From Zychaea mexicana (taxonomy: Eukaryota > Mucoromycota > Mucoromycetes > Mucorales > Lichtheimiaceae): DNA of 64,000 bases. The DNA is taken from the NCBI RefSeq assembly GCF_025766255.1, contig NW_026516664.1:496001-560000 (forward strand). Reading direction: 5' to 3'. Numbering within the stretch: the first letter of the stretch is position 1; each line of letters opens with the position of its first letter. The notes beneath the pieces are model-generated. The model was not told where the DNA came from and made no database searches. It saw only the letters and a program-made list of their open reading frames with translations. Both the position numbers and the translations under genes were made by a program. Positions 54,756 to 64,000 of this stretch are shown here, in pieces.

Positions 54756-55553
54756 CTATGATTCAAAGCTCTTTTCCCAGAAACTAGTTTTTTTTTGAGA
54801 AGCAGCTGCTACTTGCTTGTTGGATTGTGTAAGCCATCGAATGGCAGCCTTCATCCCAGGGTAAAGCAGGCCTACATTCAACTTCCACCATTCTCTATTA
54901 TATTCCATTTGTCGTTCGTATGCCTTATCCAAAAAGTCCTTGTAGAATATTGACAGTGCTTCTGGTGTTACGTGCTCTCCGTTTTGTTTTACTATATAAT
55001 GGTACCTGATGCGTCAATTTATCTTAATTCACAGATATCTGTCTATCTGCAGTGTGCAAGGAGCTCAGTCCTTGTGTAGCTTACAGTTGTTTTCATATTC
55101 GGCTTTGGCGTCCACAAACATTGTATTGTTGTTCGTCCAAAATTTCTGGTTGAATTCGTCCACTCGTTCGCGTAGTTCTCGCCATTCCTTTTCCTGCATA
55201 AAGCAACAAAGATTTTCAGGTTATCTCGTTGCTCACGAAGCTACATATATGGTTTAAGAATTGAATTTATGTGAAAGAATAATCAACATACGGCTTCCGA
55301 TTCATTAGGCGCGACATAGTAGCGTACAGGTCGTAAATTGGAAACGGGATCAGGTGTACCAATCATGTCGGCAGCCACAGGCGTTAGTAAAGAATCCGTA
55401 GAATGTGGTCGTGCATTTGAATACTGTCGTTTGGCTATAGAACGTGTGCATTTACAGACTTGTTGCTATATTTTACAAAGTGCTAGTAAGATTGAGAGTG
55501 AGAAATAACTTGACGAATATCAACCATTTACTCACACGAACAAGAGTTGACAT
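54756..55553 (-). CDS. COA8: Cytochrome c oxidase assembly factor 8 (APOPT1-like)
   Basis: Exons inferred: 55553-55536, 55465-55292, 55193 to about 55085, and 55005-54756, roughly 180 aa. A mitochondrial presequence (MSTLVRQQVCKCTRSIAKRQ) is followed by DMIGTPDPVSNLRPVRYYV, then WRELRERVDEFNQKFW and EALSIFYKDFLDKAYERQME, matching animal COA8. The protein sits in the mitochondrial matrix and supports complex IV assembly under oxidative stress. The junction of exons 3 and 4 does not keep frame with a plain GTAAGC donor (55084). A GC-AG intron starting at AA|GCTACA would fit, or one base is wrong in the sequence. The other exon joins are clean. Confidence 0.78.
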
Positions 55554-55740
55554 TTTGACTTTTTCGAGTATTAAGAAGGCAACAAAAAAAATTCATCAAA
55601 ACATGTGGTCAGACGACTGGGGTTCAATCAACCGTCTGAGCCTTATAGATTTTTAATGCGCACTATGTGCACAAGTTGCTTTACATGAGGATGTACAAGT
55701 TATATTAAGTATCTTACAATTCCATTTGAGTGCATGAGTA

Positions 55741-58020
55741 TCACGACATATCAAATGGCTCTCGATTCAAAAAGTTATCTAACACAAGTTGATCTAGAGT
55801 ACTCTGCACTTCTCGTGATGATGATTCTGGGCCGACTTGTTGCTCTTGAATGCGTTGCCAGGAGAAAATCAAGTCTTAGTAGAGAAGGCTCTTTTTCTTG
55901 TTGTGAAGAAGATGAGCTTGATGTTGTAATATTGGAAATTGATGTGCTGCTAACGGTGGTGGTGGATCCCAAGTGATGGTTTATCTTGTATAGCTGCCCT
56001 TTGTCTGATTAACGTTGAGGAATCTTCAAATGTCAATTGGCTAGCAAGCTGTTCAAGGACTACTGCGTTCTGACATTGGTTGACTACATCATCTTTTCTG
56101 TACAAATTTGCACATCGTAGCAAATTTCTACGTGCCTGCAACTGAGTATCCAGGTCCTCGCTATTGTAATTTCGCAAGAAAACAGTGGCACATTGCGCGA
56201 CCGTGCTAATAGCAATTTAAAGAAAACAAGAAGCTGTTATTATCATAGGAAATAAAGAGGCAAAAATAAGCACTGATCATTGTTTTCTTATTACAACGGT
56301 ACATAGCACTTACTAATCTTTCATACACGGCATACCCATTACTGGTGTCTGATCCAAAAAGTCGATAATATTTATGGCGATCGTAGTGCAAAAGCTCAAC
56401 AACTGGCTTTTGTCAAACATCGTTTGTCTTGATAAAATAAGTGGTCGATAAAGAAGCAGCAACGCATTGTTGTAAAACATGTCAAACGTTTCTACAGCCA
56501 CAGAGAAAATTAGAGTTGTTAAACTCAACTGCACTGTTTTGTCAGTTGATGTCATCAATAAGCACTTGAAAATTACATACCGGTTTCATATCGAAACCCT
56601 GTTTTTCTCATATCTGCTTCTTGTCTCCATGTAATGAGTGCTGTATCCAAATTGCTCACTACATCAATGTCGATACCATTCCAGTTATTAGCGGGAGAGA
56701 CGGCAGCAACCATCTTTTGTGTAGGTATATAGAGAGACAAGAGAACACGACCAATCATCTGTGCCAGAGGAATAATCTGTAGATGTGAATTGAAGATAGG
56801 CCGTTGCTCACGAATATCTGCATCAGTCTCAATCAGTAACTGTGGGATACAACCACTCGAGTATTTATCCATGACAGCCCGATCTCCTCCAACTTGGTCG
56901 TCATAGTTGTCTGGCGCGCTTTCATAGACGGATGACAGTTCGACATCGAAATCTTCCTCGCGGATAGTATCATAAACGGTTTTCCAGTTGCTGCCGCGGA
57001 AATCTTGTCCCACAAATTCAGAGTATATGCTAGTCGTCTTCGTGTTTCTTGCTCATATTTTGGGAATCTTTGTAGATTTGGATCACGAAATAACTCCAAA
57101 TCTTGACCCTGATCAAATATAACTCATCATGATGCATCAGATATTTCCTTCCTTTCAAAGTTATAAATGACTTGATGATAGAAGATAAAGACTATGATTA
57201 ATTTACCATGCGGATTGCCTATGCAGTGAGCACGTTGATGCGTGGTCCGGTAAACGATTTCCGTTAGAGCGCTTGATGACAAATTAAGCTGTAACATCCT
57301 AAACCCAATTTAAATATTACCGCTCCTAGTATTAACCTAAAAAAAATAACATGGTATTCATGACAGTATGTATATATATTTCTAGGTTAGTATTCAAAAT
57401 GACTTTTATTTTTGGCGTATATTCAAATCAATTTACCAGTTGGCCGATGTTCCTTCACTATCTGAGTTCGGTGCAAGCATTGCCATCAGAAGCAGTGTCT
57501 GTATCGCGCTGATACTGGATCGCTGAAAGACCAACTCCTTGACCTTTACCATGGCTTTTTCTCGTAAATGTCGTCCTACTTTGCGCTCCAACGCATATTC
57601 CTCCATCGATTTTGTTTTGTTCATAAATTGACAGCCGAGAGCGCACACCGCATAAAAAAGATGCTTTTCAGGTGGTTGAGGATGCTGGTAGTAGTACTGC
57701 ATTAAAAATGATCGCCTATCAATGAGTGTTAACCTGGGGTGAGGGAATTCAAAAAAGCTAACAGAAATAAACATAATGTCCAGATTTTCAATGGTTAAGC
57801 AATATTTCTAAGATGAGAACACGGACCACCATATATGCTTACGCTGTCAGCATGCGCTCTGTCAATTCGGTCGTCAAGTTAGGACTGTAACGCATGATGC
57901 ATTTGTAAGTCTCCAAGGTTTATGCGTGCCTGTACACACAGGAGCAGCTCCGTCTGCAGTTTTGATGTGCTTTTCCAATATAAAAAGATGCCAACCTTTG
58001 TCCTGAAAAGTATCATTACG
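55741..58020 (-). pseudogene. Decayed fungal-specific transcription factor (Fungal_trans type)
   Basis: Pieces of the Fungal_trans regulatory domain appear in order on the minus strand. They are RYSPNLTTELTERMLTA (about 57840-57890); a piece with IDRRSFLMQYYYQHPQPPEK and FYAVCALGCQF (57748-57433); ETRRRLAYTLNLWDK (about 57060-57010); then, after a one-base frame change near 56978, YDTIREEDFDVELSSVYE and a C-terminal part to about 55741. Further upstream, GWHLFILEKHIKTADGA is in a frame that ends in a stop. The Zn2Cys6 cluster expected at the N-terminus is not found before 58783. The frame break, missing N-terminus and inconsistent ends indicate a pseudogene. Intact relatives are nuclear regulators of metabolic genes. 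Confidence 0.68.
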
Positions 58021-58783
58021 CACAAAAGCCAAAGAAAGAAGTAGCTCAGTTGATATTTTTATTCAAAGAATATAACAAGGTAAGAAGCAGCAGCAGCATT
58101 AAACATGTTATTAGGCAAAATCATAGGGAAAGCTACACCAAATAAATTTTCACTCTCGGCGTCTTGACCGACAGAAACACTACAGTATCATAATACAAGC
58201 GAAATTCGTTGAGTCAAAATCCCACTTGATATTCGTTGACCATACTCAAGGTTTTATTTTTTTATTTTCTTAGGCGCGCTAAAGGAGCGTCGAGTTTTAT
58301 TACAGACTACGTCATATTGAGCGGTAAAAAGAAGTGACATAAATGCTTTAAAGTACATACTTAGAAGGAATACAGTCTCGTGTATAAAAACTAGAGTGCT
58401 TTGAATGACATACTGTACTCGAGGTGTGAACATTGACAGAGTTGAGCTAACCGGGGTTCCATATTTTAGACAAATACAGTTTTTCATCGACTTAGTAGAC
58501 ACAAAGAAGTTTAATACAATTTAATGATGACATAAGTATATCAAAGGATCTCCATGAATAGCGATTCCCAAGAGACTGTGATAATATCGCTTATATGCTT
58601 CCAAGAAGAAAAAGTATTTACAAGCAGAAAGGAAGAATTATAAATTGAGAGTATATACGGAGGAATACAGGCACAAAGCAAAGTGATAAAGATGATGATG
58701 AATTATACAGCAACCACTACTAATATACAACATCCTTATTGTTCAGTGTTGAAGTAAGAAGGAATCGCTAGGAAAAATAGTGG
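58021..58783. other. Intergenic
   Basis: No gene and no zinc-cluster remnant was recognised. It forms the 3' flank of the BTB gene. Confidence 0.55.
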
Positions 58784-61366
58784 TTATTGTACATATTTGT
58801 TGAATCCAAACACATCCAAGCAGACAACGGTATCGACCTTGATGTGTTCTCGGAGGTCATATCCATCCAACTGAACTTGGCCGACGTATCCCGTTTGGGA
58901 ATTATCTTCCCCTTCACTCATGTCTGTTACTGCCACCAACATTCGGTCTTCAGGATCTACCCGATGATTTTCAATTAAACCTTCCCGTCGATTGAGGCAA
59001 TGGATGGTGTATCGAATGCGTGGTTGCTTGGGGATAGTGGTTGAAGTAAATTGGGAAGGTGCTGAGCAGCGACGACGGAGCGTGGATGGTTGTGTTGCTG
59101 ATGATGGCACTAACGCTACTTTTGAAGCAGGCGTTGTTGGCTGTGATGAAGGCATTCCAGCTGTGGGTTGCCGTGATAGCGCGGGTATTCTGTTTTGGTG
59201 ATGGTGTGCCGCCGACATCACTGAGAAGTTGTTGTTGCTGCCTAGTTGCGCTCGTTGTAGTTCAAAGCGACAAACCAAAACCCGACTGTCTTTGTGGGTA
59301 TCTCGTTGACTGTCATCATTAACAACTCTGCTAATGTTGCTTCCATTAGTATCACTATCGTCGTCGTCGTCTTGGATAACCAATAGATGGTGGGGAATCA
59401 CTTGGGCCTCAATTTGAATGCGGTACGTTGTGCCCCAGATCACTTCAGGTTGCGAATAAAACGTCTTTCGCCAAATGACATCCTGGTATATGTGCTTGCC
59501 ATACCGATGTGCCTGTGGTGCACTGTTGTTGTCGTGTACGTCATGCGACTGCTCGTCGTGGGTATCTGGATTGTTGTCATCATTGTCGCTCAGAGTTCTG
59601 GAAAATGATGCTTGTTTTGGTAGCTCTGTGGGTGGCGGCGAGCCAACCACGAGTTCTCCAACCTTATGATCGCCGATTTCATCGTCGTCCTCCAAGTTCA
59701 CGATTTCCTCTTTTCCCTGATTTTCTTCTGGTTCATCGACATTGCCATGCTGTTCCGCTAATAATTCTTTGGGAGGCGAATGCCCCTCGTTCACCGGATT
59801 ACCCGGGCTATCATCATCATCATCATCCGCCCTCGATGATGATACGTTTTCGTCCCGGATCCAGCCATTTTCAGTACATGGTGGTGACAACGTTATAGTC
59901 ATGCAGAATCGATACTTGGCCGTTCCTAGCAGTATCTGTCGTCGATAATCGTCCGAATCGCTGACATCAAAGAAATCATTCAATGCTGCGTGTCGTTCAT
60001 CACTATCTTCTTCATCGATATCGTCGTCGTAGCTATAGCCACGCATCGCAGGAAGTAGAAGTTGTTCAAACTGTTTCTGTTGCCATAGTGCTCGAAACAC
60101 GATTTCATCATCAACGATCCCGTCCCGGTGAACTTTGGTGAGCTGGTCAAGCGTCATGTTGCTGTAATCGATTGTCGTTTTTAGCAAATGGGAAAGGACC
60201 GTTGCTTTATCAATGATACCACCTGATGATGCATCTTCAGCCAAGCTTTTGAAAGGGACTGTAGCTGAAAAGCTGAGACGGGCAAGCTTGCTGGCACGAT
60301 GAGGAGAGGTGTAATCTGACGCGAATTCATTCGATGGTATGCGCTTTCGTTTTCTTGAACGGATGTCAACGGCTGTAATTGGCTTCGGTTTGACAAAGCC
60401 AGAAAGGCGCTTGCGGTCTTGATCCACAGGGCCGTTCTTTGTCCAAGTGATTTCTCCGACGGATCGCATGAACAGAGACAATACTTCGCGAATGAGACAA
60501 TATCGATCATACTCGCATCCAACAAACAGCATATCCGCGTTAAGAACATCGGCCATGTAATCGACTGGCAGCTCGCTCAAAACTTCTGGTTCGTCTGGAC
60601 CGTGTCGCAACAGTAGCAATAGTGCCGCGTCCCTAAGCTGCAAGTACGCGTGATGACTTCGTGGCAGTTGACTAATGTGTTCCAGGTCGCGTATAATCGT
60701 CTCCATGGACAGCTGCTGTTCGATATACTTTTCCACACATGATGTTGCTAAGTCGTCCAGTCCGAACAGTATAGCCATGACTAGAACACGTAAGGTATCT
60801 TGGTCTTCCAACGTTTGAACGAGTTCTTGTCGGTCATATGCGTACATCCATCGTAATGCGAATCGAATGTGAGAGGAGAGAATGTAGTTTGCAAGCGGCT
60901 TGACCGTACCACCTGACGGTTGTTGCTCAGTTTCTTCTGCTGTTTCTGTTGGTACTTGTGATGGTATTGACAAAGACGGCGACGGTACTTCAGGGCGTTG
61001 CCATTTGCGACGAATGATGAGCTGGAATGGTGTCAGTACAAATCCACAACGAAGTAATGCCCCAGCCAAATCGATCTTTAGCACTTTTGATTCAACTTTT
61101 TGGAGAGGATTTGCTTCAGTGTCGCTGTTCTTATCGCTGTCTTTATCGTAAACGTAAATAGTTGTGTGGCTGTGCAGTTCGTTCACGTTGTTCAATATTT
61201 TGTGGAAGAACGGAGATTGCGAGACAATGTTCTTATGGACCTCGAACCGCATGCTGAATGGATGGGTAGGATGAATAACGTCGAGTGACAAATCAGCAAA
61301 TGCTGAATCGTCAAATATGGTTGCCATGTGGCGTTCCAGGCGTGGGCGTGATTGGGCACGTTGCAT
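58784..61366 (-). CDS. BTB/POZ domain protein
   Basis: Single exon of 860 aa from ATG 61366. The BTB start is plain at about residues 20-60 (FADLSLDVIHPTHPF, then FEVHKNIVSQSPFF), interrupted by an acidic insert before the rest of the domain and a helical region (about 170-310: YILSSHIRFALRWMY and VDYMADVLNADMLFVGCEYD). A basic patch (RSRKRKRIP, about 340) could be a nuclear signal. The middle (about 540-640) is very acidic, and the last 250 residues are Ser/Thr/Pro-rich, then a conserved-looking end (IRYTIHCLNRREGL, VQLDGYDLREHIKVD). BTB proteins form dimers and often act as cullin-3 substrate adaptors or transcription cofactors. Which applies here is unknown; a germ-cell-less-like type is possible. 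It is divergent from SWD2. Confidence 0.82.
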   Translation of the reverse strand: MQRAQSRPRLERHMATIFDDSAFADLSLDVIHPTHPFSMRFEVHKNIVSQSPFFHKILNNVNELHSHTTIYVYDKDSDKNSDTEANPLQKVESKVLKIDLAGALLRCGFVLTPFQLIIRRKWQRPEVPSPSLSIPSQVPTETAEETEQQPSGGTVKPLANYILSSHIRFALRWMYAYDRQELVQTLEDQDTLRVLVMAILFGLDDLATSCVEKYIEQQLSMETIIRDLEHISQLPRSHHAYLQLRDAALLLLLRHGPDEPEVLSELPVDYMADVLNADMLFVGCEYDRYCLIREVLSLFMRSVGEITWTKNGPVDQDRKRLSGFVKPKPITAVDIRSRKRKRIPSNEFASDYTSPHRASKLARLSFSATVPFKSLAEDASSGGIIDKATVLSHLLKTTIDYSNMTLDQLTKVHRDGIVDDEIVFRALWQQKQFEQLLLPAMRGYSYDDDIDEEDSDERHAALNDFFDVSDSDDYRRQILLGTAKYRFCMTITLSPPCTENGWIRDENVSSSRADDDDDDSPGNPVNEGHSPPKELLAEQHGNVDEPEENQGKEEIVNLEDDDEIGDHKVGELVVGSPPPTELPKQASFSRTLSDNDDNNPDTHDEQSHDVHDNNSAPQAHRYGKHIYQDVIWRKTFYSQPEVIWGTTYRIQIEAQVIPHHLLVIQDDDDDSDTNGSNISRVVNDDSQRDTHKDSRVLVCRFELQRAQLGSNNNFSVMSAAHHHQNRIPALSRQPTAGMPSSQPTTPASKVALVPSSATQPSTLRRRCSAPSQFTSTTIPKQPRIRYTIHCLNRREGLIENHRVDPEDRMLVAVTDMSEGEDNSQTGYVGQVQLDGYDLREHIKVDTVVCLDVFGFNKYVQ

Positions 61367-62380
61367 GGTGTTGTGAAGAAAAAGAGAAGGGTTAAAGACA
61401 ATTGCCTTCAAAAATTACCTTTTACTCACCCTTCACAGTATCACACTCAGTTTTTTTATTTTGGCGTTGCTCTTGGCCTTGGTATTACTACACCTATATG
61501 ACAAGTTACGTTCATCGATACTTCGTTTGTGAACTCATGCTCCTTCGGCTTTAACCGTCCTCGATTTTCATATGTTGCACATTATGCAAATCGTGTTTTA
61601 CTGACTCGGTAGGGATATGTCCATACATATGTTGGGGAATGTTTTTCTAGTACCTTATCATCACCGTAGCATACAAACGTATGTAGGTATCCTGATACGT
61701 AGAGGAAAATAGAGATATTGATAAAAAAAAGAGTTTGTATGTCGCATTCTCGGAATAGATGCAATGAGTTGTAAGTCGCTGCAAAAACCACATACTCCAA
61801 GTACTTTTTAGTACAAGGCAATGACAAAGATACTAGTATGAGCAGCGCGGAAGAGCAGTGACAAACGTTTGTGTATAAACTAGCATAGAAATGATTCCCT
61901 CGTACTAGCAAAGGTCTATCTCAAATAGACGACTCTACTACAGTTTTTGTTGCAGCAGTACTAGACAAAGCATACTTTTTCTGCTTCTGCTTCGGTCGAA
62001 GCTTGCTGACTTTATGCACATCCTTCCATCTACAACTAAAATCCACTGCTATATAGATAATACAAATGGTATAAGAACACTGTATACAAGTCGCCTCCAA
62101 ATTGCTACCGTTAAATATAGTGATACGGGTCTGTTACGGTAGCATCAGTGAAAAGCTATGTTTGACATCGCGTACCGATGATGCTACTAATCAGGTATGT
62201 CTTGAAATGTTTCATACGCTTCTTTTTGATACATCAGCCAGTCAGTTTATGCAAAATATAAACACTTTAAATGTCTGTGTTTTTAGAGCGAGCTGATCCA
62301 TATGAATTATCGAAGGTTTTGTCCCTCAATTTTTTAATGCCCCGTCGACACGAACTTTTCTCCTCTGCTATTGTTTCAAC
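61367..62380. other. Divergent promoter region
   Basis: About 1 kb between the divergent starts of the BTB gene and SWD2. It is AT-rich with CT-rich leaders at both ends. No gene is supported. Confidence 0.6.
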
Positions 62381-63855
62381 ATGGAAATTCCCATATCAAC
62401 AACGCTATTAAAAGATTTCAAAGCAACCAAAACATTCAAAGATAATCAGAAACCCATTACATCGATATGTTTTAATGACACGGGCGATCTATGTGTTACC
62501 TCAGCACAAGACGAGAGCTTAAATGTATATGATTGCAAGGATGGCGAGTAAGTCTTTTCTAAGGGCATCTAGTCAACCCGCCAGGTAAAAAGAGAAGTCT
62601 AACAAAAAGTTGGTGGATGCAATCAGAAAGCGATCGACTCTTTTTAGTAAAAAGTATGGCGTTAATTTGGCAAGATTTACACACGCAAGCAGCAATGTTG
62701 TATATGCTTCCACTAAAGAAGATGGTAAGTTAGTAATAACATGGTATGAAGCCTAGCTCTCTTTCTGTGAGTAAGAACAAGAACACTGACGCGTCTTTTT
62801 TTGCCTCTGTGATGGGATATGTAGATACGCTACGTTACCTGTCTCTACATGATAATAAGTATATCCGCTACTTTCGAGGCCATAAACAAAGGTACCGTGG
62901 TCGAGTACGACGAATAGACACTTTACGCGTTATTAACTCTTGCTCTGTGATTAAGGGTGGTGTCGTTAGAAATGTCACCTTTAGACGATAGTTTATTGTC
63001 AGCATCTTTGGATAATACTGTACGATTGTGGGATTTGCGATCGTCGGCTTGTCAGGTACATCAGAGAGTAACTGGATAGTATAGTTAGCGGATTAGTAGT
63101 GTAAAAGAAGGACACATTGCTAATAAAACATTATTTTCAGGGAGTTGTCACCACGACTGGTCGTCCCACCGCTGCATTTGATCCTGCTGGCCTAGTATTT
63201 GCAGTGGGCACTAACTCAGGAACTGTCAAAGTATACGACTTACGAAATTACGAATCTGTAAGAGAAAGCCTCCTTTTAAATTTGAGGTAGGGACTAAATA
63301 GATATATGATGTACTTAAAATCCTTTATTTTTTGTTTGCTTGTAGGGTCCTTTTGCAACATGGAATTTACGCGACGACTACTACTACCCAGATGGCATCC
63401 CAGATTGGACAGGGCTTAAATTCTCAAATACTGGAAAGAGCATATTGATAAGCACGGTTGGACAGACCAATTATCTCATTGATGCGTTTGAGGGCCATGT
63501 AAAGCAGCGGTTAAGTGGTCATTCGCGTCTTTTGGAGACCTCATATGGAGAAGAAGCGGGCTTCGCTCCAGACGGTCGATTTGTGTTTGCAGGTAAAAAG
63601 CGGTAGTGAGGAAGAATATATACATCACAAATCAAATCCAAATTTCGTTTTTATTTAACTCATTCAACTGTACTATAAATAGGTGGACGAGATGGAGATC
63701 TTCATATATGGGATTTAGAAAATCCTGCGAATGTGGCAGGTCCTATCCACGACAATCGGCCTATGTGTACGTTAACAACGCCGCATGCCGGAAATATTCG
63801 AGCGGTCGGATTCAATCCACAGTATATGATGATGGTTACTGCTTCGGATGATCTT
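62381..63855 (+). CDS. SWD2: SWD2/WDR82, COMPASS and CPF subunit (3' end incomplete)
   Basis: Seven exons are visible: 62381-62547, 62648-62724, 62825-62891, 62956-63055, 63141-63257, 63346-63592, 63683-63855. They encode about 316 residues before a GTAAGT donor; the last exon is near or beyond the window edge. WD units include [70 protein letters not shown] and [15 protein letters not shown], nearly the order of human WDR82 and yeast Swd2. The protein is a beta-propeller shared by the histone H3K4 methyltransferase complex (COMPASS/Set1) and the cleavage/polyadenylation machinery, in the nucleus. The [13 protein letters not shown] block is diagnostic. The N-terminus is complete. Confidence 0.92.
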
Positions 63856-64000
63856 GTAAGTAAGAGAACTTGTTCTTATAGTCATGTCTTCCTTTTACGC
63901 ACGAAAACGATTCTTTGTTCCCCGGACATCATAAAGTTACAAGATGCGCCGGTTTATCAGGATCGGAGATATACACAACGTACACATGTATACACTACAT

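Noticed and set aside
1..64000. tRNA, rRNA, snoRNA and CRISPR searches by eye
   Set aside because: No cloverleaf-like B-box context, rRNA segment or regularly spaced repeat-spacer array was seen. Intron 1 of RPS6 was checked for C/D-box snoRNA motifs and none was convincing. A covariance-model scan would be decisive.

Overview
The window is nuclear DNA of a filamentous fungus, most likely Mucoromycota (Mucorales-like). The evidence is intron-rich genes with short GT-AG introns, a secreted CotH-family protein, an NmrA-like gene and a fungus-specific transcription factor relic of the mucoralean type, a grainyhead/CP2 factor, and a cobalamin-trafficking gene (MMADHC) of the kind kept by early-diverging fungi. 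The species cannot be named from this sequence. Exon models were built by hand from splice signals, reading phase and remembered family conservation; each multi-exon model listed keeps frame unless stated.

Layout: 1-2868 upstream DNA; 2869-6477 (+) CP2/grainyhead-like factor; 7661-10075 (+) cytochrome P450; 10958-11718 (+) AP-2 sigma; 12113-13175 (+) ribosomal protein S6; 13313-14084 (+) MMADHC; 14204-15244 (-) DPH7; 15433-16549 (-) ETF beta; 18374-19704 (+) coatomer epsilon. At 19909-25815 lies a 5.9-kb foldback Tc1/mariner-type element with a TA target duplication. Its arms are two unequal inverted copies, and its loop carries a C2H2 zinc-finger gene unrelated to the transposase. It sits about 200 bp downstream of the coatomer gene.

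The right half holds acetyl-CoA synthetase (29104-31460, +), a Sel1-repeat protein whose exons match repeat units (34331-37124, -), 3-methylcrotonyl-CoA carboxylase biotin subunit (38543-41398, -), a broken hypothetical gene (42022-42863, -), CotH (45759-48320, +), a frameshifted NmrA-like gene (49402-50252, +), a small secreted six-cysteine protein (51209-51409, -), the MutY adenine glycosylase (52368-54548, -), COA8 (54756-55553, -), a decayed Zn-cluster-type transcription factor (55741-58020, -), a BTB/POZ protein (58784-61366, -) and SWD2/WDR82 (62381 onward, +, incomplete).

Most genes are unlinked housekeeping functions: vesicle coats (AP-2 sigma, COPE), translation (RPS6, DPH7), mitochondrial metabolism (ETF beta, MCC alpha, ACS-derived acetyl-CoA, COA8), DNA repair and chromatin. 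ETF beta and MCC alpha both serve leucine breakdown but are not clustered. The accessory signals are concentrated in 17.7-26 kb (motif cluster and transposon) and 42-58 kb (three broken genes, CotH and the secreted peptide).
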